Shown here one piece after another: positions 44,815-53,938 of a stretch of 56,149 nt of DNA. Each line of letters begins with the position of its first letter. Position 1 is the first letter of the stretch. The position numbers were made by a program, and so were the translations under genes. This DNA comes from Desulfovibrionaceae bacterium (GTDB lineage Bacteria; Desulfobacterota; Desulfovibrionia; Desulfovibrionales; Desulfovibrionaceae). Where the stretch lies: NCBI GenBank assembly GCA_015233395.1, contig JADFXV010000013.1:1-56149 (forward strand), read 5' to 3'. The notes under the pieces were generated by a model. That model was not told where the DNA came from. It searched no databases and saw only the letters and a list, made by a program, of their open reading frames with translations.

Positions 44815-46271
44815 GGACCGTCTTCGAGAAATCCAGGGCCGGCCGCGAGGGCGTCTGGCAGGAGAAGCCCGCGGCAAGCGCGTCCGATTTCATTCCGGCC
44901 GGACTTTTGCGCGGCCGGGAGGCGAACCTGCCGTCGCTTTCGGAACTCGACGTGGTGCGCCACTTCACCAGGCTCTCGCGGCTGAACTTCGGCGTGGACG
45001 CCAATTTCTATCCGCTGGGCTCCTGCACCATGAAGTACAACCCCAAATTCACCGAGGTCGTGGCCAATCTTCCCGGCTTCGCCCGCCTGCATCCCCTGGC
45101 CCCGCAGCTGTGCGTGGCCGCGAAATGGTGCCAGGGATCGCTGGAGGTTATCTACGAGACCGAGAGGCTTTTGTGCGAGATCACCGGCATGGACGCCTTC
45201 ACCCTGCACCCCATGGCCGGGGCGCACGGGGAACTCACCGGCGCGCTGATCATCGCCGCCTACCACGCCGACCGGGGTAACAAGAAAACCAAGATCCTCT
45301 GCCCGGATTCGGCGCACGGCACAAATCCGGCCTCGGCGGCCATCGCCGGCTTCGAGGTGGTGAGCGTCGCCTCCAGGGACGGCATCGTCGATCCCGAGGC
45401 GCTGGCCGCCGCGCTCGACGATTCCGTGGCCGCGGTCATGCTCACCTGTCCCAACACCCTGGGCCTTTTCGAGCGCCACCTGCCCAAAATCGTGGACATG
45501 ATCCACGACGCCGGGGCGCTGCTCTATTACGACGGCGCGAACTTAAACGCCATTTTGGGCAAAATGCGCCCGGGCGACGCCGGTTTCGACGTGATGCACG
45601 TCAATCTGCACAAGACCTTCGCCACCCCGCACGGCGGCGGCGGCCCGGGCTCGGGACCGGTCGGGGTGAGCGCGGCGCTGGCCCCGTACCTGCCCATCTC
45701 GCGCGTGGTCAAGGACGAGGAAGGCCTGTACTACCTGGACTACGACTACCCCAAGTCGATCGGCTACGTGGCCCCGCTCTACGGCAATTTCGGGGTCATC
45801 CTCAAGGCCTACGCCTATATCCTGCGCCTGGGCCGCGAGGGCCTGATCCGGGTTTCCGAGCAGGCGGTGCTGGCGGCCAACTACCTGCGCGTGCGCCTGG
45901 AGTCCTGTCTCGACATCCCGTACAACCGCATCTGCATGCACGAGTTCGTGGCCTCGGCCGAGAAATCGGCCCAGGCGACCGGCGTGCGGGCCCTGGACCT
46001 GGCCAAGGCCCTGCTCGACCGGGGCCACCACGCGCCCACGATCTATTTCCCCCTGATCGTCAAGGAAGCGGTGATGATCGAACCGACCGAAACCGAGAGC
46101 AAGGACACCCTCGACCTCTTCGTCGAAGACCTGCAACGGATCGCGGCCCAGGCCGAACACGCCCCGGAGGAAGTCAAGGCAGCGCCGCGCGCCATGCCCG
46201 TCGGCCGGCTCGACGAAACCAAAGCCGCCCGAGACATGGTCCTGACCGCCGATTTGGCGCCGGCGCGGTAA
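44811..46271 (+). CDS. gcvPB: Glycine dehydrogenase (decarboxylating) subunit 2
   Basis: A 486-residue beta subunit carrying the PLP lysine, Lys268, in NLHKTFATPHGGGGPG. Other landmarks: FYPLGSCTMKYNPK and DSAHGTNPASA. ATG 44811 overlaps the gcvPA stop by 4 nt with GGAG upstream. Immediately after its TAA the base composition becomes AT-rich (the DUF262-HEPN island). Normally lpd would follow; it resumes at 48541. Confidence 0.95.
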   Translation: MRTVFEKSRAGREGVWQEKPAASASDFIPAGLLRGREANLPSLSELDVVRHFTRLSRLNFGVDANFYPLGSCTMKYNPKFTEVVANLPGFARLHPLAPQLCVAAKWCQGSLEVIYETERLLCEITGMDAFTLHPMAGAHGELTGALIIAAYHADRGNKKTKILCPDSAHGTNPASAAIAGFEVVSVASRDGIVDPEALAAALDDSVAAVMLTCPNTLGLFERHLPKIVDMIHDAGALLYYDGANLNAILGKMRPGDAGFDVMHVNLHKTFATPHGGGGPGSGPVGVSAALAPYLPISRVVKDEEGLYYLDYDYPKSIGYVAPLYGNFGVILKAYAYILRLGREGLIRVSEQAVLAANYLRVRLESCLDIPYNRICMHEFVASAEKSAQATGVRALDLAKALLDRGHHAPTIYFPLIVKEAVMIEPTETESKDTLDLFVEDLQRIAAQAEHAPEEVKAAPRAMPVGRLDETKAARDMVLTADLAPAR

Positions 46272-46276
46272 TCATA

Positions 46277-46306
46277 TTGACATTTTTTTGATCTCAATTT
46301 TATAGA
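46277..46306 (+). promoter_or_regulatory. Sigma-70-like promoter of the AT-rich island
   Basis: TTGACA (46277-46282), 18-bp spacer, TATAGA (46301-46306), placed just after the gcvPB stop and 37 bp before the DUF262 ATG. Both hexamers match consensus well, so the pair could be expressed independently of the gcv operon. Confidence 0.6.
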
Positions 46307-46342
46307 TTTAATATCAAAATAGGAATCAAAAATTTTAACAAT

Positions 46343-47545
46343 ATGGGTATTAACATGGAATTAATTTCTCCATCTGAATCAAATATGTGGGACAAGTCAT
46401 ATAAAGCTATATTACTACGCCCAAGCGACGAGGATATAAATAAAAAATATGAAAAAGGGGAGCAAAGAATAGTAACTGAATCAAACAGAGAAAAACTACC
46501 AAATTTTGTTGATGCACTACGTCGCCCCAATTACATGGAACTACGGCCATTTTACCAGAGAAGAAATAGATGGGACACCGAACGCCAGTCAAAATTAATA
46601 GAATCATTCATTATGAATGTTCCTGTGCCTCCACTTTTTTTGTATGAAAAAAATTTCAATTCTTATGAAGTGATGGACGGACAACAACGTATCAGCGCAA
46701 TAAAATCATTTTATGACAACGAGTTCAAATTAAAAGGCCTTCAACAATGGTCTGAACTTAACGGGCGTACTTATAAAACCTTACCATCAAAAATTCGCGC
46801 GGGAATCGACAGAAGATCAATTGCTTATATTGTTTTATTAAAAGAATCTGCCCCTGATGCAGAAGAAGCATTACTTTTACGACAGATTGTTTTTGAACGA
46901 CTCAATACCGGTGGCATAAAATTAGAAAGACAAGAAATCAGAAATTCCATGAACAGTGGGGCGATGAATGACCTCTTACATTTATTATCGCGAAATAAAA
47001 TTTTTCGAAGAAGCTGGAGTTTGCCCGAATATTCTGATGAAGAGAACATCAACCCCGCGCATGAAATTAAAAAACATAAAATTTATGAAAAAATGGAAGA
47101 TTTAGAGATCATTTTAAGGTTCTTTGCCCTTAGACATGTTGAAAGATATACAAAAGGGATGCAAGGCTTTCTTGATCTATACATGATAAAAAGTGCAACA
47201 TTTACAAACAAAGATGTTGAAATCTTAGAAAATTTATTTATAAAAACTTTAACAATAGCCCACGAAATATATCAAGGACAACTTTTTAAACCATACAATA
47301 TAAATAAAAATATATGGTCCTTGCGCCCACATAAATCATTCTATGATTCCGTCATGGTAGGTATTTCAAAATACATAAACTATTCAGAGAAATTACTAAG
47401 AAAAAAAACGTTAATTGTCGAATCAACAAAAAAATTATTTCTAGCTAATCCAGAAGGCACATTCACTGGAAGAGGTAACACCAAGGCAGATATCGAACGA
47501 AGAATAAGTTTATACCAAGACATGCTAAAATTTATAATTTCATAA
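46343..47545 (+). CDS. DUF262 (ParB-fold) protein of a putative defence pair
   Basis: A 400-residue protein of the DUF262 type. Conserved features: FYQRRNRWDTERQSKLIESF (70-89), VMDGQQRISAI (110-120; the DGQQR core of the ParB-like NTPase/nuclease fold) and FERLNTGGIKLERQEIRN (184-201). The C-terminal half is helical and has no HNH (DUF1524) motif, unlike GmrSD or SspE. It is strongly AT-rich compared with its neighbours. No clear Shine-Dalgarno before ATG 46343; ATG 46355 is an alternative. It is 9 bp from the HEPN gene. Confidence 0.85.
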   Translation: MGINMELISPSESNMWDKSYKAILLRPSDEDINKKYEKGEQRIVTESNREKLPNFVDALRRPNYMELRPFYQRRNRWDTERQSKLIESFIMNVPVPPLFLYEKNFNSYEVMDGQQRISAIKSFYDNEFKLKGLQQWSELNGRTYKTLPSKIRAGIDRRSIAYIVLLKESAPDAEEALLLRQIVFERLNTGGIKLERQEIRNSMNSGAMNDLLHLLSRNKIFRRSWSLPEYSDEENINPAHEIKKHKIYEKMEDLEIILRFFALRHVERYTKGMQGFLDLYMIKSATFTNKDVEILENLFIKTLTIAHEIYQGQLFKPYNINKNIWSLRPHKSFYDSVMVGISKYINYSEKLLRKKTLIVESTKKLFLANPEGTFTGRGNTKADIERRISLYQDMLKFIIS

Positions 47546-47554
47546 CATGCAGTT

Positions 47555-48544
47555 ATGCTTAACCACATACTACAAAAATCTTACCTTGAAATTGAAACGA
47601 TTCAAAAAATACTTACAATAAACGAAAAAATCAGAAATACGGAGATAACATTTGAAAAAATTCAAATAGATATTCCACCTCTAACAGCATGGAAAATATT
47701 CGACCACAGGGCAACTTATTCCCAGTTATATGTTGTATATGAAATTTTTATTGAAACCTTATTGTCCGGATATTTATCATTCATTCAAAAACAATATAAA
47801 TACGCTGACCTTGCTGATGCCATTAAACAAAACCACAGAAAAGGTATATCTGTAGTTCTTGATAAAATTGACAGGAAAAACTTCAAGAACTTATCAGAAC
47901 TAGATGTTATTGAACCATATTATAAATCTTTAACAAATGATTCAAGCTACTCCCTACTGTCTGATGCATTTACTAATCACGACAAAAATATAAATTTTTC
48001 TTTGCTTTTATCACTTTTTAACAGAGTAAACATTAGAGACACCGAGAACTGGCTCACAAATCACCCAATAATTAATGACTATTTTAAATCTAAAGGGAGT
48101 CATTTAAACGTTACAAACGAGCTAAATGACTTTATTGACGAGCGCAATACTGTATCTCACGGTGAAATAGACCAAATTCGAGGCTACTCACTTTTACAAG
48201 AGTCTTGTACGTTTATTAAATCACTATGTTTATCCTTATATGAATTAATAATAAAAAATATACTAGAAATTAAATTGGCTAACAGTATTGTTAAAATAGA
48301 CGGAACTGTAGAACATAATTATCAAAATAATATCTCGATAATTAAATTTAACAATTCAAATATTTCTGTCGATGACACTTTTTATTGTTTGGGAAGCGGA
48401 AGGTGCTATCAGTTCAAAATATTATCGTTAAAAAAAAATAATTTAAAAGTAAATGAAATAACGGTAAATGGTGAAGAAAAAATTGGTGTTCAAAGTGATG
48501 TTTTAATTAAGGAAAAATGTAGTATAATTAGAGATCTAAATTGA
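47555..48544 (+). CDS. HEPN-domain nuclease-like protein (MAE_28990-like)
   Basis: A 329-residue, AT-rich gene product. The helical N-terminal region carries the HEPN RNase motif R-x4-H as RNTVSH (197-202) inside DERNTVSHGEI, the form seen in MAE_28990/MAE_18760-like HEPN proteins. The C-terminal ~90 residues are beta-rich (IVKIDGTVEHNYQNNISII...). HEPN proteins of this type usually cleave RNA in toxin or defence systems. The start is 9 bp after the DUF262 stop. Its TGA overlaps the TTG start of lpd. Confidence 0.8.
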   Translation: MLNHILQKSYLEIETIQKILTINEKIRNTEITFEKIQIDIPPLTAWKIFDHRATYSQLYVVYEIFIETLLSGYLSFIQKQYKYADLADAIKQNHRKGISVVLDKIDRKNFKNLSELDVIEPYYKSLTNDSSYSLLSDAFTNHDKNINFSLLLSLFNRVNIRDTENWLTNHPIINDYFKSKGSHLNVTNELNDFIDERNTVSHGEIDQIRGYSLLQESCTFIKSLCLSLYELIIKNILEIKLANSIVKIDGTVEHNYQNNISIIKFNNSNISVDDTFYCLGSGRCYQFKILSLKKNNLKVNEITVNGEEKIGVQSDVLIKEKCSIIRDLN

Positions 48545-49929
48545 ACGCTACCATTAATATCTTCGACCTCCTGGTCATCGGCGGCGGTCCGGCCGGGTAC
48601 GAAGCGGCCCTGACCGGCGCGCGCCTGGGTTTGCGCGTCGCCCTGGCCGAAGCCGGGGCGCTTGGCGGAACCTGCCTCAATCGCGGCTGCATCCCGACCA
48701 AACTCATGCTCGGCGCGACCTGCGCCATCGAGGAACTCGCCTGCCAAAGCCGCCTCAGGCTCGCCTCGGGCGCGGCGCACGTGGACCTTGCCGCCTTGCA
48801 GGCCAGAAAGGAGCGGCTTTTGGCCGGGTCGCGCAAGGCCATGGCCGAAGCCCTGAAAAAGGCCGGGGTCGAGGTTTTCGCGGGCCGGGCCAAACTCATG
48901 CCGGGCAACGCCGCCCGGATCGCCGCCGAAGACGGCGAGAAAACCGTAGGTTTCGCCAAGTGCGTCCTGGCTGCGGGCTCGCGCCCGGGTTATCCCCGCT
49001 CGCTTGCCCCGGACGGCGACGCAGTGCTCGATTCCGACGCCGTGCTGGCGCTTGAAACCCCGCCGCAAAGCCTGATGATCGTCGGCAGCGGGGCCATCGG
49101 CCTGGAAATGGCCGAGATCTTCTCGCGCCTGGGAACGACCGTGACCATCGTCGAAGCGGCGCCGCGCCTGGCCCCGTCCGAAGACCCGGAGATCGGGAAC
49201 GCCCTGGCCCAATATTTCAAGCGCAAGGGCGTGGCCGTGCTGACCGGGATCACGGCGGCCGGCGTCGCCGCCTTCGAGGGCCGCGCCAGGCTCAGCCTTG
49301 AGAACGGCGAGGAATTTTTCGCGGACAAGGCCCTGATCGCTGCCGGACGCGCGCCCAACTCCGCCGGACTGGGGCTTGAAGAGTACGCGATCGCCTTGAA
49401 CGCGGCCGGGTTCATCGAAACCGGCGCGGACCTCCTGGCCGCCCCGGACGTCTACGCCGTGGGCGACGTGAACGGCCGCTGGCTCCTGGCCCACGCCGCC
49501 GCGCACCAGGCCGCCTACGCCGCCGGCCACGCGGCGGCCGTCCTTGCGGGCAACCAGGCGAAGCCTTACGCTCCGGGCGTGATCCCCTTTTGCATCTACG
49601 GCGGCGTCGAGGCCATGCGCGCCGGCGCCGCGGCCGAGGAACTCGCCCGGTCGGGCGCGGACTTCACCGTCTCGCGCGCCTTTATGGCCGCCAACCCCAT
49701 GGCCCAGGCCCATGGCCAGACCGCCGGACTGGTCAAGGCCGTCTGGGTAGACGGCCGGGTCGCCGGACTGGCCGCGCTCGGACACAACGCCTCCACCCTG
49801 GCCACGCCCGCGGCCATGATCGTGGCCGCCGGCTGGACAAGGCAGGACGCCGAACGCTTTATTTTTCCCCATCCCTCGCTGGACGAGGCCCTGCGCGAAG
49901 CCCTGCTCGCCCCGGCGGTCCGCCCGTGA
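48541..49929 (+). CDS. lpdA: Dihydrolipoyl dehydrogenase, TTG start
   Basis: A 462-residue FAD enzyme re-oxidising the lipoyl arm of GcvH. The redox pair is Cys45-Cys50 in GGTCLNRGCIPTK. FAD-binding VIGGGPAGYEAA, the NAD site VGSGAIGLEMAEIF and the active-site His444/Glu449 (HPSLDE) are present. TTG 48541 overlaps the preceding TGA (TTGA) and no in-frame ATG precedes the FAD motif. The base composition returns to GC-rich from this codon. The last 4 nt overlap maf (GTGA). Confidence 0.92.
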   Translation: MNATINIFDLLVIGGGPAGYEAALTGARLGLRVALAEAGALGGTCLNRGCIPTKLMLGATCAIEELACQSRLRLASGAAHVDLAALQARKERLLAGSRKAMAEALKKAGVEVFAGRAKLMPGNAARIAAEDGEKTVGFAKCVLAAGSRPGYPRSLAPDGDAVLDSDAVLALETPPQSLMIVGSGAIGLEMAEIFSRLGTTVTIVEAAPRLAPSEDPEIGNALAQYFKRKGVAVLTGITAAGVAAFEGRARLSLENGEEFFADKALIAAGRAPNSAGLGLEEYAIALNAAGFIETGADLLAAPDVYAVGDVNGRWLLAHAAAHQAAYAAGHAAAVLAGNQAKPYAPGVIPFCIYGGVEAMRAGAAAEELARSGADFTVSRAFMAANPMAQAHGQTAGLVKAVWVDGRVAGLAALGHNASTLATPAAMIVAAGWTRQDAERFIFPHPSLDEALREALLAPAVRP

Positions 49930-50597
49930 CCGGCCGCTCCAAAACCGGGCTTGTCGCGCCGGGTCTTCCCGGTTCAATCCATTCGGCCGATGCGGCCGGC
50001 CCCTTCATCACGCTCGCAACCCTGGTCCTGGCCTCGGGTTCTCCCAGGCGGCGCGAGATGCTGTCGCAACTGGGCATCGACTTCACCATCGCCGCGCCGC
50101 AATCCCCGGAGCCGGAGCCGGGCGAGGGCGAGACTCCCGCAGCCTACGCCCTGCGCGCGGCCAAGCACAAGGCCCTGGACATCGCCTCAAATCACCCCGA
50201 CGCCTTTGTCCTGGCGGCGGACACCGTGGTGGCCGTGGACGGATCGATCCTGGGCAAGCCTCGCGACCCGGCCGGCGCGGTCCGGATGCTGGAAGCCCTG
50301 GCCGGACGCGAACATCTGGTGGTGACCGGCTGTTGCCTGTCCGCGCCCGGCGGGGCGACGGTCGATTTCACGGTCAGCTCGAAGGTGAGCTTCAGCTGGC
50401 TCGATCCCCAGGCGATCGCGGCCTACGTGGCCACCGGCGAACCCATGGACAAGGCCGGGGCGTACGCGGTCCAGGGCAAAGGGGCGTTCATGGTCGAGAG
50501 CGTGCACGGCTCCTACACCAACGTCGTCGGCCTGCCGCTGTGCGAAGTGGTGGACATGCTTGTCAATTTCGGGGTAATTGGAGTAAAATCCTCGTAA
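49926..50597 (+). CDS. maf: Maf-family nucleotide pyrophosphatase
   Basis: A 223-residue house-cleaning enzyme hydrolysing non-canonical or modified (d)NTPs. Motifs are LASGSPRRREML, the catalytic AADTVVAVDG and ESVHGSYTNVVGLPL. GTG 49926 is the first base after the lpd frame (GTGA overlap). It gives an N-terminal tail of ~33 residues before the conserved start, so a shorter form is possible. Confidence 0.9.
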   Translation: MTGRSKTGLVAPGLPGSIHSADAAGPFITLATLVLASGSPRRREMLSQLGIDFTIAAPQSPEPEPGEGETPAAYALRAAKHKALDIASNHPDAFVLAADTVVAVDGSILGKPRDPAGAVRMLEALAGREHLVVTGCCLSAPGGATVDFTVSSKVSFSWLDPQAIAAYVATGEPMDKAGAYAVQGKGAFMVESVHGSYTNVVGLPLCEVVDMLVNFGVIGVKSS

Positions 50598-50611
50598 AGA
50601 ATAGCCCCCGC

Positions 50612-50678
50612 GCCCGGGAAAAGTCCCGGGCCAACCCTCTCAAACGGCCTCGGCCCGCCGGCTCACCGAGTCCCGGGC
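50612..50678 (+). promoter_or_regulatory. Structured leader with alternative pairing (ACS transporter)
   Basis: Arm GCCCGGGA (50612-50619) can pair with TCCCGGGC at 50624-50631 (4-nt loop) or with an identical TCCCGGGC at 50671-50678. Between them lies CTCGG...CCGAG (about 50649-50670). The mutually exclusive pairing resembles attenuators. It is in the 168-bp space before ATG 50766. Function is inference. Confidence 0.35.
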
Positions 50679-50765
50679 GTTTCACGGGCCGCGTCTGTGC
50701 GACGAACGGCGAAAGCGGACTCCCCCGCAGGTGCAAACCGTATAGCGAAAGGAGGTCGTCAGCGC

Positions 50766-52082
50766 ATGAACACGGACCCGATCTTCGAAAGAAAGACCTA
50801 CTCCAAGGTCGATTTCCGCCTGATTCCCTTTTTGTTCCTGTGCTACATCCTGGCCTATCTCGACCGGGTCAACGTGGGCTTCGCCAAACTGCAGATGCTC
50901 AAGGCCCTGTCCATGAGCGACGCCGCCTTCGCCACGGGCGCCGGCATCTTCTTCATCGGCTATTTCTTCTTCGAGGTGCCAAGCAACATCCTGCTCAAAA
51001 AATTCGGGGCGCGCATGTGGATCGCCCGGATCATGATCAGTTGGGGCATTATTTCCTCGCTGATGATGTTCGTGACCAGCGAATGGGAATTCTACGCCCT
51101 GCGCTTCATCCTGGGCCTGGCCGAAGCCGGGTTCTTCCCGGGGATCATCTTCTACCTGACCCTGTGGTACCCCTCGAACATGCGCTCCTCGCGCACCGCC
51201 TGGTTCGTCGCGGCCATCGCGGTCTCGGGCGTGATCGGCAATCCGGTCTCGGGCCTGATCATGGACACTCTCTCCGGGTGGCTTCACTTCGCCGGCTGGC
51301 AATGGCTGTTTTTGGCCGAGGGCGTTCCCTCGATCCTGGTCGGCGTCATCGTCATCTTCTACCTCGACTCCAACATCGAAGACGCCAAGTGGCTTGACGG
51401 CGAGGAAAAAGCGCTGCTCGCCGCCAACATCCTGGCCGAGGACAAGCACAAAATCGAACACAAGCTCTCCGACGCCTTCAAAAGCTTCAAGGTCTGGGTT
51501 CTGTGCGCCATCTACTTCACCCTGATGATCGGCCTCTACGGCATCGCCTTCTGGCTGCCGACGATCGTCAAGGCCTTCGGACTCAAAGGCTACCTGGAAG
51601 TCGGCCTGATCTCGGCCATCCCCTACGGCGTGGCCGTGGTCGGCATGATCCTTTTGAGCAATCATTCCGACCGCACCGGCGAACGCCGCTGGCATTACGT
51701 CGCCAACGTGACCGCCGGCGCCCTGGGCCTGATTTTAAGCGGCATCTACGCCGCCAACCCCTGGGCCTCGATCGCCTTCCTGTCCGTCGGCACGCTCGGC
51801 GTGGTCGGCTCGATGCCGCTGTTCTGGCCCATGCCCTCGGCCTTCCTGGCCGGCACCGCCGCCGCCGCCGGCATCGGCATCGTCAACTCCATCGGCAACC
51901 TGGGCGGCTACGTCGGCCCGAACGTGCCCATCTGGGCCAAAGCATACTCCGACGACCCCTCGGCCGCCCTGTACATCATCGCCGCCGCGCTGCTGCTCGG
52001 CGCCGCGCTCGTGCTGATCTTCATCCCCAAAAGCGTCAACATCCCCAAATCCGCCCCGGCCCCGGCCGGGGAAAGAGGATAG
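50766..52082 (+). CDS. ACS-family (anion:cation symporter) MFS transporter
   Basis: A 438-residue, 12-helix MFS protein. The helix 1 pattern LFLCYILAYLDRVNVGFAKL and FIGYFFFEVPSNILLKKFGAR are hallmarks of the ACS family (phthalate, tartrate, hexuronate type transporters). AAAGGAGG precedes ATG 50766. The next gene is a glycerate 2-kinase, so glycerate, tartrate or a related acid is a plausible substrate (inference). An A-tract hairpin and a GC cassette separate them. Confidence 0.87.
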   Translation: MNTDPIFERKTYSKVDFRLIPFLFLCYILAYLDRVNVGFAKLQMLKALSMSDAAFATGAGIFFIGYFFFEVPSNILLKKFGARMWIARIMISWGIISSLMMFVTSEWEFYALRFILGLAEAGFFPGIIFYLTLWYPSNMRSSRTAWFVAAIAVSGVIGNPVSGLIMDTLSGWLHFAGWQWLFLAEGVPSILVGVIVIFYLDSNIEDAKWLDGEEKALLAANILAEDKHKIEHKLSDAFKSFKVWVLCAIYFTLMIGLYGIAFWLPTIVKAFGLKGYLEVGLISAIPYGVAVVGMILLSNHSDRTGERRWHYVANVTAGALGLILSGIYAANPWASIAFLSVGTLGVVGSMPLFWPMPSAFLAGTAAAAGIGIVNSIGNLGGYVGPNVPIWAKAYSDDPSAALYIIAAALLLGAALVLIFIPKSVNIPKSAPAPAGERG

Positions 52083-52103
52083 AGGGGGAGAGAAGAAGAA
52101 GAA

Positions 52104-52180
52104 GGGAAAGAGGAATCGGGGGAGGAACCTTTTTTAAAAAAAAGGTTCCTCCCCCGAACCCCCTCCTCCCAAAAATTTTA
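52104..52180. repeat. A-tract palindromic element
   Basis: Perfect 20-bp arms TCGGGGGAGGAACCTTTTTT (52116-52135) and complement (52138-52157), 2-nt loop, followed by C-rich tract and AAAAATTTTATGG. It follows the ACS transporter gene and probably terminates it. Confidence 0.8.
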
Positions 52181-52242
52181 TGGTTTCAAGAAATACAACA
52201 GCTTTATTTACAATATTCCGTTCACGACACAATAAGGTTCGT

Positions 52243-52346
52243 ACCCAGCCCCCTGTCGAGGGGGTCCGGGGGCGATCATCGCCCCCGGCGGGGCCTGGGG
52301 CGGAGCCCCAGCGGGGCCCAGGGGCAGCGCCCCTGGGGGCGGGAGG
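52243..52346. repeat. GC hairpin cassette, copy 12
   Basis: CCGGGGGCGATCATCGCCCCCGG, CTGGGGCGGAGCCCCAG and CAGGGGCAGCGCCCCTG in a row, ending GGGGGCGGGAGG, whose GGGAGG serves as the glycerate kinase ribosome-binding site. Confidence 0.8.
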
Positions 52347-52351
52347 ACGTC

Positions 52352-53734
52352 TTGACGAAGGAATTCGATGATTTGCGCGCGATTTTTCAGGCGGCGCTTG
52401 AGCGTGTCGATCCGTACAGGATGATTGTCGACCATGTGCGGCTTGAGGGCGGCGAGTTGGCGGTGGAGTTCGAGGATGTCCGTCACCGGGTGAACCTGGA
52501 CTCTTTCGAGCGGATTTTGGTTTTGGGCGCGGGCAAGGCTTCGGCGCGCATGGCCAGGGCCGTGGAAGACATCCTGGGCGACAGGATTTCCGGGGGACTG
52601 GTCGCGGTCAAGTACGGGCATGCGGAGAAGTTGTCCCGGATCGAGGTTGTCGAGTCGGGCCATCCCACTCCGGACGAGAACGGCGTGGCCGCGGCCGAGC
52701 GTATCGCCGCTTTGGCGCGCGGCGCGGATGCGGGCGCCTTGATTTTGAATATGGTTTCCGGCGGCGGTTCGGCGATCTTGCCTTTTCCGCTGGTTCACGA
52801 GGACGCCGAAAACGGCGTGCGCCTGACTTTGGGCGACAAGCAGGCGATCACCGGGGCGCTGCTCGCCAGCGGCGCGGACATCACCGAGATCAACTGTGTG
52901 CGCAAGCACATTTCCGGGGTCAAGGGCGGCCGTCTGCTGCGTCTGATGGCCCCGGCCGCGAGCCTGAATTTCATCCTGTCCGACGTGGTCGGCGACCGTC
53001 TGGACACCATCGCCTCGGGCCTGACCACCACCGACGAGACCACTTTCGCCCAGGCGCTTGCGATCGTGGAGAAATACAAGCTGACCGGCAGCGCTCCGGG
53101 CAGCGCTCCGGCGAACGTGATGGCCGCGTTGCGTCTCGGGGCGAGCGGCAGGATCGCGGAGACGCCCAAGAAGGGCGATCCGGCAGCCTCTCTGGCCACC
53201 AACATTCTGATCGGCTCCAACCACGCCGCCTTGGTCGCGGCCCGCGACGAGGCCGCCGCGCTCGGCTACGCCGTCGTCCCCCTGACCAGCGCCCTGACCG
53301 GGGAAGCCCGGGAGGCGGCGAAATTCTTTTACGCCATCGCCCGGGACGTACGCGCTCGCGGCCTGCTCGCCGCCCCGCCCGCCTGCGTGATCGCCGGGGG
53401 CGAGACCGTGGTTTCGCTCAGGGGAACGGGCAAGGGCGGGCGCAACCAGGAAATGGCTTTGGCCTTTTTGGCCGAACTGGCCAAGGACGAGCTTGGCGGC
53501 CGGGGCATCTTTTTTCTCTCCGCCTCGACCGACGGCAGCGACGGCCCGACGGACGCGGCCGGCGCGTTCGCCTCGGCCGGGCTGCTTGCCGAGGCCGAGG
53601 CCAATGGCCTATCCATCGAGGCCGCCATGCAAAACAACGACTCCTATCATTTCTTCGCGGCCTTGGGCCGTCTGCTCAAGACCGGTCCGACCATGACCAA
53701 CGTCTGCGACCTGCATATGGTCATCGTGGCCTAG
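52352..53734 (+). CDS. Glycerate 2-kinase (MOFRL/DUF4147 family), TTG start
   Basis: A 460-residue kinase of the glycerate kinase type 2 family, which makes 2-phosphoglycerate. Visible: ILVLGAGKASARMARA near the N-terminus, VSGGGSAILPFP, NCVRKHISGVKGG and the C-terminal MOFRL-type GRNQEMALAFLAEL and STDGSDGPTDAAGAF. TTG 52352 with GGGAGG 5 nt upstream is the only supported start; the upstream frame is the hairpin cassette and ACS shadow. Confidence 0.88.
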   Translation: MTKEFDDLRAIFQAALERVDPYRMIVDHVRLEGGELAVEFEDVRHRVNLDSFERILVLGAGKASARMARAVEDILGDRISGGLVAVKYGHAEKLSRIEVVESGHPTPDENGVAAAERIAALARGADAGALILNMVSGGGSAILPFPLVHEDAENGVRLTLGDKQAITGALLASGADITEINCVRKHISGVKGGRLLRLMAPAASLNFILSDVVGDRLDTIASGLTTTDETTFAQALAIVEKYKLTGSAPGSAPANVMAALRLGASGRIAETPKKGDPAASLATNILIGSNHAALVAARDEAAALGYAVVPLTSALTGEAREAAKFFYAIARDVRARGLLAAPPACVIAGGETVVSLRGTGKGGRNQEMALAFLAELAKDELGGRGIFFLSASTDGSDGPTDAAGAFASAGLLAEAEANGLSIEAAMQNNDSYHFFAALGRLLKTGPTMTNVCDLHMVIVA

Positions 53735-53804
53735 CCGTCCAGCCAAGCCTTGGCCCAGCGCTGCCCCAGCAGCATACTTCGGGTGCGCCGGGGGCATATG
53801 TATC

Positions 53805-53938
53805 GGGGTGTCCTAACCCAGAAATTCGCTTTCCGCTTTCATGGGGGCCGGGGGCGGAGCCCCTTGGGAAAATATCAGTGGTTCTGGCTTTTCTCTTCAA
53901 AGGGCCGCCGCGTTCAGGCTTGAAAGCAGAAAACCAAA
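53805..53938. mobile_element. MITE family A, partial copy
   Basis: Starts with GGGGTGTCCTAA (cf. GGGGCTGTCCTAGCTAA of the full copy) and runs through TTTCCGCTTTCATGGGGGCC and GTGGTTCTGGCTTT to GAAAACCAAAG, matching the inverted right ~140 bp of the complete copy. The far end is absent; it ends where MITE B begins. Confidence 0.85.
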
